A DNA stretch of 64,000 nucleotides from a virus, in IMG/VR virus record IMGVR_UViG_3300017779_004709, positions 1 to 64,000 of that record; one strand, given 5' to 3'. The notes beneath the pieces are model-generated. The model ran no database searches, was not told the DNA's origin, and saw only the letters and a program-made list of their open reading frames with translations. Position 1 is the first letter of the stretch; every line of letters starts with the position of its first letter. This document shows, one piece after another, positions 39,751 through 49,664 of the stretch. Both the position numbers and the translations under genes were made by a program.

Positions 39751-41053
39751 AACAATCAATGGGGATTGTTTAGAGGAACTAAAGAAACTCGATGATAATT
39801 CAATAGATTTACTTTGTACAGATCCACCATACGGATATGGATTTATGGGGAAACATTGGGATACATTTCAAGAAAAACAATCTACCAAATCCCAAACCGT
39901 AGGTTGGATGAGTCCTGGTATGAAGAAATCCACATATGGGATGAAAGAGTTTTTTGTTCCTATTTGGGAAGAAGCATTACGAGTACTAAAACCTGGTTCA
40001 TTTTCATTCGTGATGAGTGCACCAAGAAGTGATGTTCAGATGGTTATGTTACAGACATTACAAGAGGCAGGATTTGATGTTAGTTTCACACCAATCTATT
40101 GGACATATGCTACAGGTTTTCCAAAGGCTATGAATGTTGGTAAGAAAACCGAAAAGGAAAATCTTGAAGGAAGTTACGCTGGATACCAACCAAAACCCGC
40201 TGTAGAAATCGTCATAGTCGCAATGAAACCATTAGACCAAAAAACTTATGTAGGTCAGGCACTTAATAATCAAAAAGGTGTAACTTGGTTAGATGATTGT
40301 AGAATACCATTCGGTGATATGAACGATAAAGAACAATTTGATAAAGACAATGTGGCTGGACAAGTGAACTTCGATGGTAGATACGAAAAGGATAGTGGTA
40401 AAATGTATGAAGGTGGTTGGGATAAACCTATGAGAAAAACCACCAAGAGAAAACCAAGAGAAGAAAATACGGTATTCAAGACAAGTGGATTTAAGAGTGA
40501 AGATAATGATACAGCGGAAGCATCACCATTTGGTAGATTTGCAGCAAACCTATTAATAAGTGATGATATATTAGAAAAAGATTTTAGTAGATTTTATAGT
40601 TTAGATTCGTGGTGGGAAGATAGATTGACTAAATTACCAGATGAAATTAAAAGAACATTTCCATTTTTAGCAGTTCCAAAACCAAGTAAATCAGAAAAGA
40701 ATAATGGGTTGGGTAGATTTGAAAAACAAGAAAAAATATTTAATGGTCAAAGTGATAAACCGAGTAAAGATATGAAAGGTGTGGAACAGAAATTCACAAC
40801 ACAACCATCAGCAAATAATCATCCAACCGTAAAACCAACAACCTTAATGAGCTACTTAATTACACTTGGTAGTCGTAAAGGTGATGTCGTATTAGATCCA
40901 TTCGCAGGTAGTGGAACAACAGCAATTAGTTGTGTGTTTTCAGAGCGAAATTACCTACTTATTGAAAGAGAAAAAGAGTATTATAAAATACTAAAAGCTC
41001 GAATTAAGAAGGCAGAAAATCCTGCAGGAATCGTACAACATGAGTGGTTTTAA
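39737..41053 (+). CDS. DNA methyltransferase (N6-adenine/N4-cytosine, beta class)
   Basis: A 438-residue protein with motif IV TDPPYG at about residues 30-35 and, near the C-terminus, 'VLDPFAGSGTTAISCVFSERNYLLIERE', the SAM-binding motif I. The IV-before-I order defines the beta class of amino methyltransferases. The middle carries the target-recognition region, longer than in minimal enzymes. The methylation protects phage DNA or alters regulation; the target site is not visible. Ribosome site 'aaaggag'. A second, different methyltransferase is encoded at 51871. Confidence 0.85.
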   Translation: MATSKTINGDCLEELKKLDDNSIDLLCTDPPYGYGFMGKHWDTFQEKQSTKSQTVGWMSPGMKKSTYGMKEFFVPIWEEALRVLKPGSFSFVMSAPRSDVQMVMLQTLQEAGFDVSFTPIYWTYATGFPKAMNVGKKTEKENLEGSYAGYQPKPAVEIVIVAMKPLDQKTYVGQALNNQKGVTWLDDCRIPFGDMNDKEQFDKDNVAGQVNFDGRYEKDSGKMYEGGWDKPMRKTTKRKPREENTVFKTSGFKSEDNDTAEASPFGRFAANLLISDDILEKDFSRFYSLDSWWEDRLTKLPDEIKRTFPFLAVPKPSKSEKNNGLGRFEKQEKIFNGQSDKPSKDMKGVEQKFTTQPSANNHPTVKPTTLMSYLITLGSRKGDVVLDPFAGSGTTAISCVFSERNYLLIEREKEYYKILKARIKKAENPAGIVQHEWF

Positions 41054-41055
41054 AA

Positions 41056-42423
41056 ATGAGTGATAAATCAACTTTATCCCAATTCGGTCATGTCTTTCAA
41101 TCAAAGACAATATCATCTTTATTATCAGATAAGAAATTTATACAAACTATATCAGACATACTTGAACCAGAGTATTTTGATAGTGATGCCAACAAATGGA
41201 TATGTAAGGAAATAAGAGATTATTTCTTTGAGTATAAAACTCCACCAACACTTGAAGTGATGAAAGTTAAGATTGATGATATGGAGAATGAGGTTTTACA
41301 AGTTTCAGTAGTGGAGAATCTCAAGGAAGCTTGGAGAAATGTAAAATCAACTGATTTAAAATTTGTTCAAGAACAAACATTAGAGTTTTGTAAAAATCAA
41401 GTTATGAAACAGGCTATTATGAATAGTGTGGATTTGATTGAGGTTGGTCAATATGACCAAATCAAAAAACTCGTGGATAATGCTATGAAGGCTGGTTCTG
41501 ATAGAGATTTAGGACATGATTATATTATTGGAATAGAAGAAAGATTAACTCAATCATCAAGGGTTACGGTAAAAACAGGTTGGGATCCGATAGATGAGGT
41601 TATGGATGGTGGATTGGGTGCAGGAGAACTTGGAGTTGTAGTGGCACCAGCTGGTATTGGTAAGTCTTGGTGTTTACAAACAATTGGTTCTGCAGCAGTT
41701 AAAGAAGGATTGAATGTAGTTCATTATACTTTGGAGTTGAATGAGAATTATGTTGGACTTCGTTATGATACGGTTTTTAGTGGAGTTACCACATCAGATA
41801 TACAATTTTATCAAGAGGATGTCAAGAAAAAAATAGACTCACTCAAGGGAACATTACTGATTAAGTATTTCCCCACAAAAAGTGCTTCAGTTCAAACCTT
41901 AACTTCACATCTAAGTCAGATAGAAATTCAGAATCAAAAACCTGATTTAATATTAGTTGATTATGCAGATATTCTTAAAGGTGTGGGTAGTGAGAAACGG
42001 CATGTATTAGAAAATATCTACGAGGATTTAAGAGGATTAGCAGGTGAATTAGATTGTCCAATATGGACAGCCTCACAGGCAAATCGTAGTTCATTGGAAG
42101 AAGAAGTGATTGACGCTACAAAGGTCGCAGAAGCTTATAGTAAAGTAATGATAGCAGATTTTGTAGTATCGGTTAGTAGAAAAGTAGAGGATAAAATAGC
42201 AAACACAGGTAGGTTTCATGTAATAAAAAATAGATTCGGTCCTGATGGAATTACGTTTCCATCAAGTATTAATACTAATATTGGTAAGATAGATGTTTAT
42301 GAAGCCAATACACAAGATGGTCAAAGTACTCAAGGAAAAATGGATAACAGCCAAGAGTATTTGAGAAAAACTTTAGCAAACAAATATAACAATTCTCAGA
42401 AAGATACCGATGGCTTCGAATAA
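41056..42423 (+). CDS. DnaB-like replicative helicase (gp41-like)
   Basis: A 455-residue protein. ATG 41056 is chosen 2 nt after the methyltransferase stop; a GTG at 41044 is an alternative. Residues 30-150 form the helical N-terminal domain. Residues 197-204 (APAGIGKS) are Walker A, 'DLILVDYADILKG' Walker B, 'CPIWTASQANRSS' the H3-type motif, and 'FHVIKNRFGPDGITFP' the C-terminal arginine-finger region. The hexamer unwinds DNA at the fork. Spacing to the RNR gene leaves a 55-nt leader. Confidence 0.9.
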   Translation: MSDKSTLSQFGHVFQSKTISSLLSDKKFIQTISDILEPEYFDSDANKWICKEIRDYFFEYKTPPTLEVMKVKIDDMENEVLQVSVVENLKEAWRNVKSTDLKFVQEQTLEFCKNQVMKQAIMNSVDLIEVGQYDQIKKLVDNAMKAGSDRDLGHDYIIGIEERLTQSSRVTVKTGWDPIDEVMDGGLGAGELGVVVAPAGIGKSWCLQTIGSAAVKEGLNVVHYTLELNENYVGLRYDTVFSGVTTSDIQFYQEDVKKKIDSLKGTLLIKYFPTKSASVQTLTSHLSQIEIQNQKPDLILVDYADILKGVGSEKRHVLENIYEDLRGLAGELDCPIWTASQANRSSLEEEVIDATKVAEAYSKVMIADFVVSVSRKVEDKIANTGRFHVIKNRFGPDGITFPSSINTNIGKIDVYEANTQDGQSTQGKMDNSQEYLRKTLANKYNNSQKDTDGFE

Positions 42424-42459
42424 AAATCTATATATATCATACTTATATGAGGTAAAGTT

Positions 42460-42510
42460 ATGGAAAGCAAATTAAAAAATGGGAGAAATCGTGAAGATGG
42501 AAAAGTTTAA
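42460..42510 (+). CDS. Possible leader peptide before RNR gene
   Basis: A 16-codon frame (MESKLKNGRNREDGKV) with an excellent ribosome site ('gagg' 7 nt before ATG 42460) that overlaps the start of the RNR gene in another frame. The RNR start itself has a weak site. It may couple or tune RNR translation, or be a chance remnant. Confidence 0.3.
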   Translation: MESKLKNGRNREDGKV

Positions 42511-44512
42511 GTTATCAGAAAATTTTATTAATAAGTACAAAAGAAGAAAAGCTCCCTTTGGTTTTAACGGATTAGGTGAGTTAGTTTATATGAGAACCTA
42601 TTCTCGAATCAAAGAGGATGGTAAAAATGAGAGATGGTGGGAAACCGTTCAACGAGTTGTTGAAGGTACTTACACTATGCAAAAAAATTGGATTGATTCA
42701 CATCAATTAGGGTGGAATCCGTGGCAAGCTCAAGCGTCCGCACAGGATATGTATGAGCGAATATTCACTATGAAATTCTTGCCACCCGGCCGAGGTCTTT
42801 GGGCAATGGGAACAGCCGTTACCGAAGAAAAAGGTTTGTACGCCGCCCTAAACAATTGTGCATTTGTATCAACTAAAACACTAAAAGAAGATTACTCGAA
42901 ACCATTTTGTTTCCTTATGGATGCAAGTATGTTAGGAGTGGGTGTTGGATTTGATACAAAGGGTGCTGGAGAAATAGTAGTTAAAGGAGTGGACAAGGAT
43001 AGAGATGTACAGACATTTGAAATACCTGATACTCGTGAGGGTTGGGTAGAATCTTTAAAACTACTATTAGAAGCTTACTTTCATGGTCAAGCGCCAATCG
43101 AGTTTGACTATTCAAAAGTCAGACCAGCTGGAGTACCAATCAAAGGTTTTGGTGGAGTTAGTTCAGGTCCTGAACCATTAGAAGAAGTTCATGTGGATAT
43201 CAAAGGGGTATTAGAAAAGAATAGTGGAGAACCAATTACCGTAACAACGATTGTAGACATAATGAACCTTATTGGTAAATGTGTCGTGGCAGGTAATGTA
43301 AGACGAACAGCAGAGATTGTATTTGGTGATCCTTATGATGAGGAATACTTAGATTTAAAGAATTATAAAGTAAATCCACATCGTGACCAATATGGTTGGA
43401 CTTCTAATAATTCAATATTCGCAGAACTTGGTATGGATTATACGGAAGCATCTGAAAGAATTAATGACAACGGAGAACCAGGATTTGCATGGTTAGAAAA
43501 CATGAGAAAATATTCTCGTATGAAAAATGGTGGAGATGATAAAGACCATAGAGTTATGGGTGGTAATCCTTGTTTGGAACAATCATTAGAAAGTTATGAA
43601 TTATGTTGTTTAGTAGAGACATTTCCAAATAACCACGATTCATTAGAGGACTATCAAAGAACACTTAAATATGCTTATCTGTATGCCAAATCAGTAACAT
43701 TAGGTAAGACACATTGGAGTGATACCAATCGAGTTATGTTGAGAAACAGAAGAATTGGATGTAGTGTGAGTGGAGTTGCTCAGTTTATTACTCAACGAGG
43801 ATTACACGAATTAAAAAATTGGTTAGAGGAAGGATACGACACAATACAAGAATGGGATAAGATGTATTCTGATTGGTTCGCAATTCCAAAGTCAATTAAA
43901 ACCACAAGTGTAAAACCAAGTGGAACGGTTTCGTTATTAGCAGGAGCAACACCAGGATTACACTATCCTGAATCAAGATTCTATATCAGAAGAATTAGGG
44001 TTTCAAAACATTCAGAATTATTAGAACCTATGAAAAAGGCTGGATATAAAGTTGAACCAGCTTTCGGTTCAGAGGACACAACAATGGTTGTTGAAGTTCC
44101 TGTTGATGTGGGAGAAGGAATTAGAACCGTGGGTGAGTTATCCATATGGGAACAATTCAGTTTAGCTGCATTTATGCAAAGACATTGGGCTGATAATCAA
44201 GTTAGTTGTACCGTAACATTCAATCCTGAAACAGAGGGTGAAATGATACCACAAGTATTAAACTATTTCCAATATCATCTAAAAGGTATAAGTTTATTAC
44301 CACGACATGAATTGGGTGCATATAAACAAATGCCATATGAGTCGATTGACGAAAAGGAATATAAGAAGCAAGTTAAAAAACTTGGTAAGTTATCTTTTGG
44401 GGTTATACATAAAGAAGAAGCCAATATAGAAAAGTTTTGTGATGGTGATTTTTGTGATGTAGAAATAATACCCACAACAGGAGATAATGACGACCAAGAA
44501 TATGCAAATTAA
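42479..44512 (+). CDS. nrdJ: Class II (B12-dependent) ribonucleotide reductase
   Basis: A 677-residue protein matching the monomeric adenosylcobalamin-dependent reductase (RTPR type). 'LPPGRGLWAMGTAV', 'ALNNCAFVST' (first redox Cys), 'MDASMLGVGVGFD', 'NPCLEQSLESYELCCLVET' (active-site loop), 'VKPSGTVSLLAGATPGLHYPES' and a short Cys-containing C-terminus fit the family. It reduces NTPs to dNTPs and needs host B12. ATG 42479 lacks a good ribosome site; ATG 42497 is the alternative. It supplies precursors together with ThyX. Confidence 0.9.
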   Translation: MGEIVKMEKFKLSENFINKYKRRKAPFGFNGLGELVYMRTYSRIKEDGKNERWWETVQRVVEGTYTMQKNWIDSHQLGWNPWQAQASAQDMYERIFTMKFLPPGRGLWAMGTAVTEEKGLYAALNNCAFVSTKTLKEDYSKPFCFLMDASMLGVGVGFDTKGAGEIVVKGVDKDRDVQTFEIPDTREGWVESLKLLLEAYFHGQAPIEFDYSKVRPAGVPIKGFGGVSSGPEPLEEVHVDIKGVLEKNSGEPITVTTIVDIMNLIGKCVVAGNVRRTAEIVFGDPYDEEYLDLKNYKVNPHRDQYGWTSNNSIFAELGMDYTEASERINDNGEPGFAWLENMRKYSRMKNGGDDKDHRVMGGNPCLEQSLESYELCCLVETFPNNHDSLEDYQRTLKYAYLYAKSVTLGKTHWSDTNRVMLRNRRIGCSVSGVAQFITQRGLHELKNWLEEGYDTIQEWDKMYSDWFAIPKSIKTTSVKPSGTVSLLAGATPGLHYPESRFYIRRIRVSKHSELLEPMKKAGYKVEPAFGSEDTTMVVEVPVDVGEGIRTVGELSIWEQFSLAAFMQRHWADNQVSCTVTFNPETEGEMIPQVLNYFQYHLKGISLLPRHELGAYKQMPYESIDEKEYKKQVKKLGKLSFGVIHKEEANIEKFCDGDFCDVEIIPTTGDNDDQEYAN

Positions 44513-44523
44513 GGAGTAAGGTT

Positions 44524-45510
44524 ATGTATAAATTGGAATATCTATGGTTGGATGGATGTACACCAACTCAAATTAGGTATAAAACAAAAGTTGTAAAAGA
44601 ACCATTAAAAGTACCTGAATGGGGATTCGATCCTATTTGGGGATTTGATGGTAGTTCTACTGAACAGGCAGATGGTGGTAGTTCTGATTGTCAATTAAAA
44701 CCAGTAAGGGTTTATCCAAATCCATTAGAAGAAGATAGTTCTATCGTATTGTGTGAAGTCTATAATGTAGACGATACACCACACAAATCTAATACGAGAA
44801 GATTATTAGAAGAAACTATACCTGATGGTATTGATGAATGGGTTGGCTTTGAACAAGAATACACATTATTTAAAAATGATAGACCATTAGGTTGGCCAGG
44901 ACATGGTGAACCAGCTCCACAAGGAGATTATTATTGTGGTAGAAATATCGGTGAAAATATTTCAAGAGAACATTTAAATGCTTGTATCAAAGCTGGTATT
45001 AGTATTTGTGGAACAAACGCAGAGGTAATGTTAGGACAATGGGAATATCAGATTGGTGCAGGTGGTTCAATCAATATGAGTGATGACTTATGGGTTGCTC
45101 GTTGGTTATTAGAAAGAATCTGTGAGAAGAATGGAGTTTCAGTATCACTACATCCAAAACCAATTGAAGGTGATTGGAATGGTGCAGGATGTCATACCAA
45201 TTTTTCTACGAAATATATGAGAGATGAAGGTGGATATATAGAAATTATAAATGCCTGTGAAAAGTTATCAAAAAATCCACAAGAACATATTGATGTGTAT
45301 GGTCAAGATAATGACAAAAGACTTACAGGAGAACATGAAACTTGTTCTATTGAAGAATTTCGTTATGGTGTTTCAGATAGAGGAGCATCTATCCGTATTC
45401 CGTGGCAGGTGGAAAGGGACGGTAAAGGTTATTTAGAAGATAGACGACCATCTTCAAATTGTGATCCATATGTGGTTTCACAAAAACTAATTCAAACAAT
45501 TTGTAGCTAA
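44524..45510 (+). CDS. Type II glutamine synthetase
   Basis: A 328-residue protein of the eukaryote-like GSII class. 'WGFDGSSTEQADG' (39-51), 'GFEQEYTL' (108-115), 'GWPGHGEPAPQGDYYCG' (123-139), 'NAEVMLGQWEYQIG' (165-178), 'DWNGAGCHTNFST' (217-229), 'RGASIRIP' (286-293) and 'EDRRPSSNCDPY' (305-316) cover the glutamate, metal and ATP sites. The enzyme makes glutamine from glutamate, ammonia and ATP. The length is that of a complete, minimal GSII. It lies 11 nt after nrdJ with 'aaggag'. Its role in infection is likely nitrogen or nucleotide supply. Confidence 0.95.
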   Translation: MYKLEYLWLDGCTPTQIRYKTKVVKEPLKVPEWGFDPIWGFDGSSTEQADGGSSDCQLKPVRVYPNPLEEDSSIVLCEVYNVDDTPHKSNTRRLLEETIPDGIDEWVGFEQEYTLFKNDRPLGWPGHGEPAPQGDYYCGRNIGENISREHLNACIKAGISICGTNAEVMLGQWEYQIGAGGSINMSDDLWVARWLLERICEKNGVSVSLHPKPIEGDWNGAGCHTNFSTKYMRDEGGYIEIINACEKLSKNPQEHIDVYGQDNDKRLTGEHETCSIEEFRYGVSDRGASIRIPWQVERDGKGYLEDRRPSSNCDPYVVSQKLIQTICS

Positions 45511-45516
45511 AAAGTA

Positions 45517-45546
45517 TTAGGAATTATCAAATATTATTAGTAAGAT
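45517..45546 (+). promoter_or_regulatory. Sigma-70-like promoter P5 before DNA polymerase
   Basis: TAAGAT (45541-45546) followed by CAAGTATAA, the same string as at the four promoters near 29-32 kb. The -35 region TTAGGA (45517-45522, 18-bp spacer) is weaker than TTGACT. Confidence 0.65.
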
Positions 45547-45569
45547 CAAGTATAAATTAAGAGGTTATA

Positions 45570-48077
45570 TTGTACCAAAACATATATTACGAAAGTCGTA
45601 AGAATAAAGTACATATATGGGATGACAAGAGTGGTCATGTAATCGTGCCTTACAAAAGGTATGCTTATATAAAAGACGGATACGGAACTCATGTTTCCCT
45701 ATATGGTGATAGGTTAAAAAAGACATATAAGTGGGATAAATCCGTAGAAGGATTACACGAAAGTGATATTAATCCTGAAACGAGAACTCTCATTGATATG
45801 TATACTAATAGTGATGAACCATCAGTAGGTCATCGTATTATGATAATCGATATAGAGGTAGAAGTAACCGAAGGTTTCCCAAGTCCACAAAAGGCAGAAA
45901 ACAAGATTACTTCCATCGCGATTCACGATAGTGAAACCGACCATTATTGGTGTTTTGTTCTTGATGAACAAGAAAAACTGATACCAGATGAATGGGGTAA
46001 AAATGTAACCGTAGAAACTTTCAAAAAAGAGTACGAGTTACTACAAAGGTTTTACGCTAAATATTTAGAAATGCGACCAACCATTATAACAGGTTGGAAC
46101 ATAGATGGTTTTGATATTCCCTACCTTTACAATCGTTCAGCTCAGATAGTCGGTAAGAATGTTGCAGATTGTCTTTCTCCAATATCCAATGTCTATTGGA
46201 ATAAATACAGAGAACGATTTATGATAGCAGGTGTGAGTTGCTTAGATTACTTAGCCCTATATAAAAACTTTACATTTAGTTCAAAACCATCATATCGATT
46301 GGACGATATCGGTGCCTCAGAGGTTGGAACAAATAAAATTTCATACGAAGGAACACTAAATGACCTATACGAGAATCACTTAAATGACTTTGTGAAATAT
46401 AACATTCACGATGTTAGGATTGTTAAGAAGTTAGATGATAAGTTAGACTTTATTGATGTCGCTCGAGGGATTTGTCATGTAGGTCATGTTCCATATGAAG
46501 ATATACAATATGACTCTCGATTTTTGGAAGGGGCTATATTGGTGTACCTGAAAAAACTCGGAGTTGTAGCTCCAAACAAGACACCACGAGATGATGTGAA
46601 GAAAGATGGTAAATTCACAGGAGCTTATGTACAGGACCCACAAAAAGGAAAACACGATTGGGTTTATGATTTGGATATTACGAGTATGTATCCGTCAATC
46701 ATTATGAGTTTAAATATATCACCTGAAACTAAGATTGGTAAAATCGAAGGGTGGAGTCCAAAGGAGTTTATTGCTGGTAGAAATAAAACCTACTCTATTA
46801 TTATGAATGGTAAGAAAAAAGGACAATTTACCGAAACAGAATTAAAAGATTTCTTTGATAAGAATCAAGTATCTGTATCTAACAATGGTATCATATACAG
46901 AACAGATAAACAAGGATTAATTCCAACTCTATTATCAGAGTGGTTTGATAAACGAAAAGAGTTTAGAAAACTAGCAAAGAAGTTCGGTGATGCTGGAGAT
47001 GACGACCAATATGGATACTTCAATAGACGACAACACATTCAGAAGATTGTGTTGAACTCCATGTATGGTGTTTTGGGTTTACCTGTATTTAGGTTTTACG
47101 ATTTGGATAACGCTGAAGCCACCACAAAGACAGGCCAAGAGTTAATTAAATTCACAAAGAAAATTGGTAATCATTTCTACAATAAAGAGTTGGGAACAGA
47201 AAAGGACTATTGTATCTATATTGATACAGATTCAGTTTTCTATTCAGCAGTTCCTTTAATTGAACATAGATTTCCAAATCAAGAGTTAAGTGATGTTATG
47301 AAAACTCAACGGATTAATGAGATAGCTACAGAAGTACAGAAATATCTAAACGATAGTTATCATTACTTCGCCAAGAAGTTCTGTAATCTTGATGTTCATA
47401 GATTTGAGATTAAACAAGAAATTGTAGCTAAGGCTGGTTTGTTCATTGTGAAGAAAAGATATGGTATGAAGATTATATCGGATAATGGTGTTCAAGTTAA
47501 TAAAACTATGGTAAAGGGTTTGGATACGGTTCGTAGTAACTTCGCCCCATTGTTCAGAAAACTATTGTCTGATGTGTTGGATGATATTCTGGCAAGTGTT
47601 CCAAAGGATAAAATAGATCATAGGATAACAAGATTTAAGAAGAATATGAAATACAACGAACTCGATGATATCTCATCACCAACAGGTGTCAAGGGAATAT
47701 GGAAGTATATGGAAAAGAAGGACAAGGAAAATAGTTCAGTATTTACCACATTCAAAAAAGGGTGTCCTGTTCATGTAAAAGCAGCAATAGCATATAATGA
47801 TTTGGTTAGGTATTTTAAACAAGATAAGAAATATCAATTCATCAATAATGGTGATAAGATTCGTTGGGTGTATTTGAAGAACAATACATTAGGATTAAAT
47901 GCAGTTGCTTACAAAGGACACGAGGACCCACCTGAAATAATGGAATTTATAAATAAAAATATTAACCATGATAAGATATATGGACAGGCACTAACCAAAA
48001 AGTTACAAATGTTCTATGATTGTTTGGATTGGGGAAAGCCAGTAGATGAAGAACAGAGTATCGAAAGGTTTTTTTAG
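45570..48077 (+). CDS. Family B DNA polymerase (gp43-like)
   Basis: An 835-residue protein. TTG 45570 is chosen because 'gagg' lies 5-6 nt upstream. Residues 93-96 (IDIE) hold the ExoI acids Asp94 and Glu96, and 'TGWNIDGFDIPYL' is ExoII. Palm motif A is 'DLDITSMYPSII' from Asp367, motif B 'KIVLNSMYGVLG', and motif C Asp552-Thr-Asp-Ser ('YIDTDSVF'). The C-terminal end 'LDWGKPVDEEQSIERFF' resembles a clamp-binding tail. It is slightly shorter than T4 gp43 (898). It is followed by SGNH-like genes and then the sliding clamp. Confidence 0.95.
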   Translation: MYQNIYYESRKNKVHIWDDKSGHVIVPYKRYAYIKDGYGTHVSLYGDRLKKTYKWDKSVEGLHESDINPETRTLIDMYTNSDEPSVGHRIMIIDIEVEVTEGFPSPQKAENKITSIAIHDSETDHYWCFVLDEQEKLIPDEWGKNVTVETFKKEYELLQRFYAKYLEMRPTIITGWNIDGFDIPYLYNRSAQIVGKNVADCLSPISNVYWNKYRERFMIAGVSCLDYLALYKNFTFSSKPSYRLDDIGASEVGTNKISYEGTLNDLYENHLNDFVKYNIHDVRIVKKLDDKLDFIDVARGICHVGHVPYEDIQYDSRFLEGAILVYLKKLGVVAPNKTPRDDVKKDGKFTGAYVQDPQKGKHDWVYDLDITSMYPSIIMSLNISPETKIGKIEGWSPKEFIAGRNKTYSIIMNGKKKGQFTETELKDFFDKNQVSVSNNGIIYRTDKQGLIPTLLSEWFDKRKEFRKLAKKFGDAGDDDQYGYFNRRQHIQKIVLNSMYGVLGLPVFRFYDLDNAEATTKTGQELIKFTKKIGNHFYNKELGTEKDYCIYIDTDSVFYSAVPLIEHRFPNQELSDVMKTQRINEIATEVQKYLNDSYHYFAKKFCNLDVHRFEIKQEIVAKAGLFIVKKRYGMKIISDNGVQVNKTMVKGLDTVRSNFAPLFRKLLSDVLDDILASVPKDKIDHRITRFKKNMKYNELDDISSPTGVKGIWKYMEKKDKENSSVFTTFKKGCPVHVKAAIAYNDLVRYFKQDKKYQFINNGDKIRWVYLKNNTLGLNAVAYKGHEDPPEIMEFINKNINHDKIYGQALTKKLQMFYDCLDWGKPVDEEQSIERFF

Positions 48078-48787
48078 TGAACACGGAAGAAATAAAAAAA
48101 TTAGTAAAAACTCATGTGGATATTACTGATAAAGAATTAGATGATTTAGATAGGGAAACTAATTTCGAGGGGGTTTTAACTAAAAGAAAACCTAAGACAA
48201 TTATTACCAAATACAATACCACAGATAATATTAATGAATACGGATATAGGTCAGATTCATTTGATGATGATACAGATGGTTTTATGTTTTTGGGATGTTC
48301 GCTAACAGCAGGAGTTGGATTAGAGGAACACGAAACATGGCCTTGGATGGTGGGAAAACATTTTGATGTGAGGGTTTGGAATCTATCCCAAAATGGTAGG
48401 GGAGATGATTTATGTTTTATGAATGCTGTTAGGTGGATTCCAAAATTAAAACCTAAAGTTGTTAGTGTTCTACTTCCAACAGCAGGTAGATTTCAATTCT
48501 TCGACTATGATAACGATAAATTATCTAACGAATTTTATATATACAATTTACCCAAGAAACCTAAGTTCCCTTGGCTGTATAATTCTAAGCATTTATATCT
48601 ATCAGTATTAAAAAATGTCATGGGAATTAAATTGATTTGTGATGAATATAATATACCTTTTATAGTAGAATCTTCTACTGAAATTTTGGATTGGCCAGAT
48701 AAAGCAAGAGATGACTCACATCCAGGCCCTAAGTGGCAAAAAATAGTATCTAATTTATATATAGAAAGTATAGAAAGGTTCTTCTAA
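48077..48787 (+). CDS. SGNH/GDSL hydrolase-like protein
   Basis: A 236-residue protein starting at GTG 48077 that overlaps the polymerase stop (TAGTG). 'FMFLGCSLTAGVGLEEHETWPWMV' resembles block I of SGNH esterases, with Ser as candidate nucleophile; 'LSQNGRGDD' fits block II/III, and 'DDSHPGPKWQKI' near the C-terminus fits the Asp-x-x-His pair. Such enzymes cleave acyl or acetyl groups, for instance on sugars. The substrate is unknown. The C-terminus 'SIERFF' matches the end of the polymerase, perhaps a shared clamp-binding peptide. Confidence 0.65.
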   Translation: MNTEEIKKLVKTHVDITDKELDDLDRETNFEGVLTKRKPKTIITKYNTTDNINEYGYRSDSFDDDTDGFMFLGCSLTAGVGLEEHETWPWMVGKHFDVRVWNLSQNGRGDDLCFMNAVRWIPKLKPKVVSVLLPTAGRFQFFDYDNDKLSNEFYIYNLPKKPKFPWLYNSKHLYLSVLKNVMGIKLICDEYNIPFIVESSTEILDWPDKARDDSHPGPKWQKIVSNLYIESIERFF

Positions 48788-48788
48788 A

Positions 48789-49583
48789 ATGTTTAAACTT
48801 GCCTATTTAAATGGTTGTAGTTTTGTGGATGGATTTAAAGGACTTGATGATTCAATTGTTAAAACAGAACTTGATATTAAAAAAATTATTAATAATGCTT
48901 CACATGGATGTGGTAATGATAAAATCAGAAGGACAACGATAGATTTTCTTTTAAAGAATAAAAATTTGTGGGAAGATTTATTGGTTGTGATTGGTTGGAC
49001 TCAATTTACACGATTTGAATTGTGGGATGAGTTTAAAAACAAGAATGGGAAAGAATCATCAAGTTTTATACAGTTGAATTCTAAATTAGTACACAATAAA
49101 AAAAAGAGTACTGATTTTTTAGAACGAATGGATTCATCTCAAGCTTTTCCTTCTCCAGAAAAGTCACTAATTAGATTTGGTCTGAAAAAAGATATTCATG
49201 GTAATGATATGTCAGATAAGTTTTGGAAGTGGTTTATGGTAAGACATTACAATGTTAGAGACAGATATGATAAATATTTAGATAACATTTTGTATTTACA
49301 GATGTTTTTAAAGACTAATAATATTAAGTATGTGATGTTTGATAGTTTATGGAGTATAAACGAAACTAAGTTATCAGATAAGTACAAATTTAAATATAAT
49401 GAAATAGATTTTGATAGATGGGTGTGGGGTGATGATAAAACGAGTTGGTCAGAATACCTAACTGATATAGATCCATCTCATACCGAAACAAGAATCAGTA
49501 ATACTGATGACCATCCAAACGAAAATGGTCAAAAAATATGGCTTAAAATTATATCTAATAAGGTAAAAGAATTATATGAATAA
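48789..49583 (+). CDS. SGNH-like phage protein (NGCSF family)
   Basis: A 264-residue protein beginning 'LAYLNGCSFVDGF', which parallels the start 'LYTNGCSFVWGD' of the protein encoded at 56289. 'NNASHGCGNDKIRRTTIDFLL' and the C-terminal 'DDHPNENGQKIWLKII' (Asp-His pair) fit a divergent SGNH fold. It starts 1 nt after the preceding gene with 'gaaagg' upstream. The function is unknown; esterase activity is inferred from fold-like motifs only. Confidence 0.6.
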   Translation: MFKLAYLNGCSFVDGFKGLDDSIVKTELDIKKIINNASHGCGNDKIRRTTIDFLLKNKNLWEDLLVVIGWTQFTRFELWDEFKNKNGKESSSFIQLNSKLVHNKKKSTDFLERMDSSQAFPSPEKSLIRFGLKKDIHGNDMSDKFWKWFMVRHYNVRDRYDKYLDNILYLQMFLKTNNIKYVMFDSLWSINETKLSDKYKFKYNEIDFDRWVWGDDKTSWSEYLTDIDPSHTETRISNTDDHPNENGQKIWLKIISNKVKELYE

Positions 49584-49621
49584 TAATGTCAAAGATTTTT
49601 TTGATTTTGAGAAATAAGTTT

Positions 49622-49639
49622 GATATATATGTATATATC
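49622..49639 (+). promoter_or_regulatory. Palindrome before sliding clamp gene
   Basis: GATATATA (49622-49629) and TATATATC (49632-49639) are a perfect inverted repeat with a TG centre, 26 nt before the clamp ATG. Similar TATATATC strings lie before the RNR leader at 42431. It could be part of a middle promoter or an operator. Confidence 0.35.
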
Positions 49640-49664
49640 ATATTAACATAAGGAGAAATGATAA

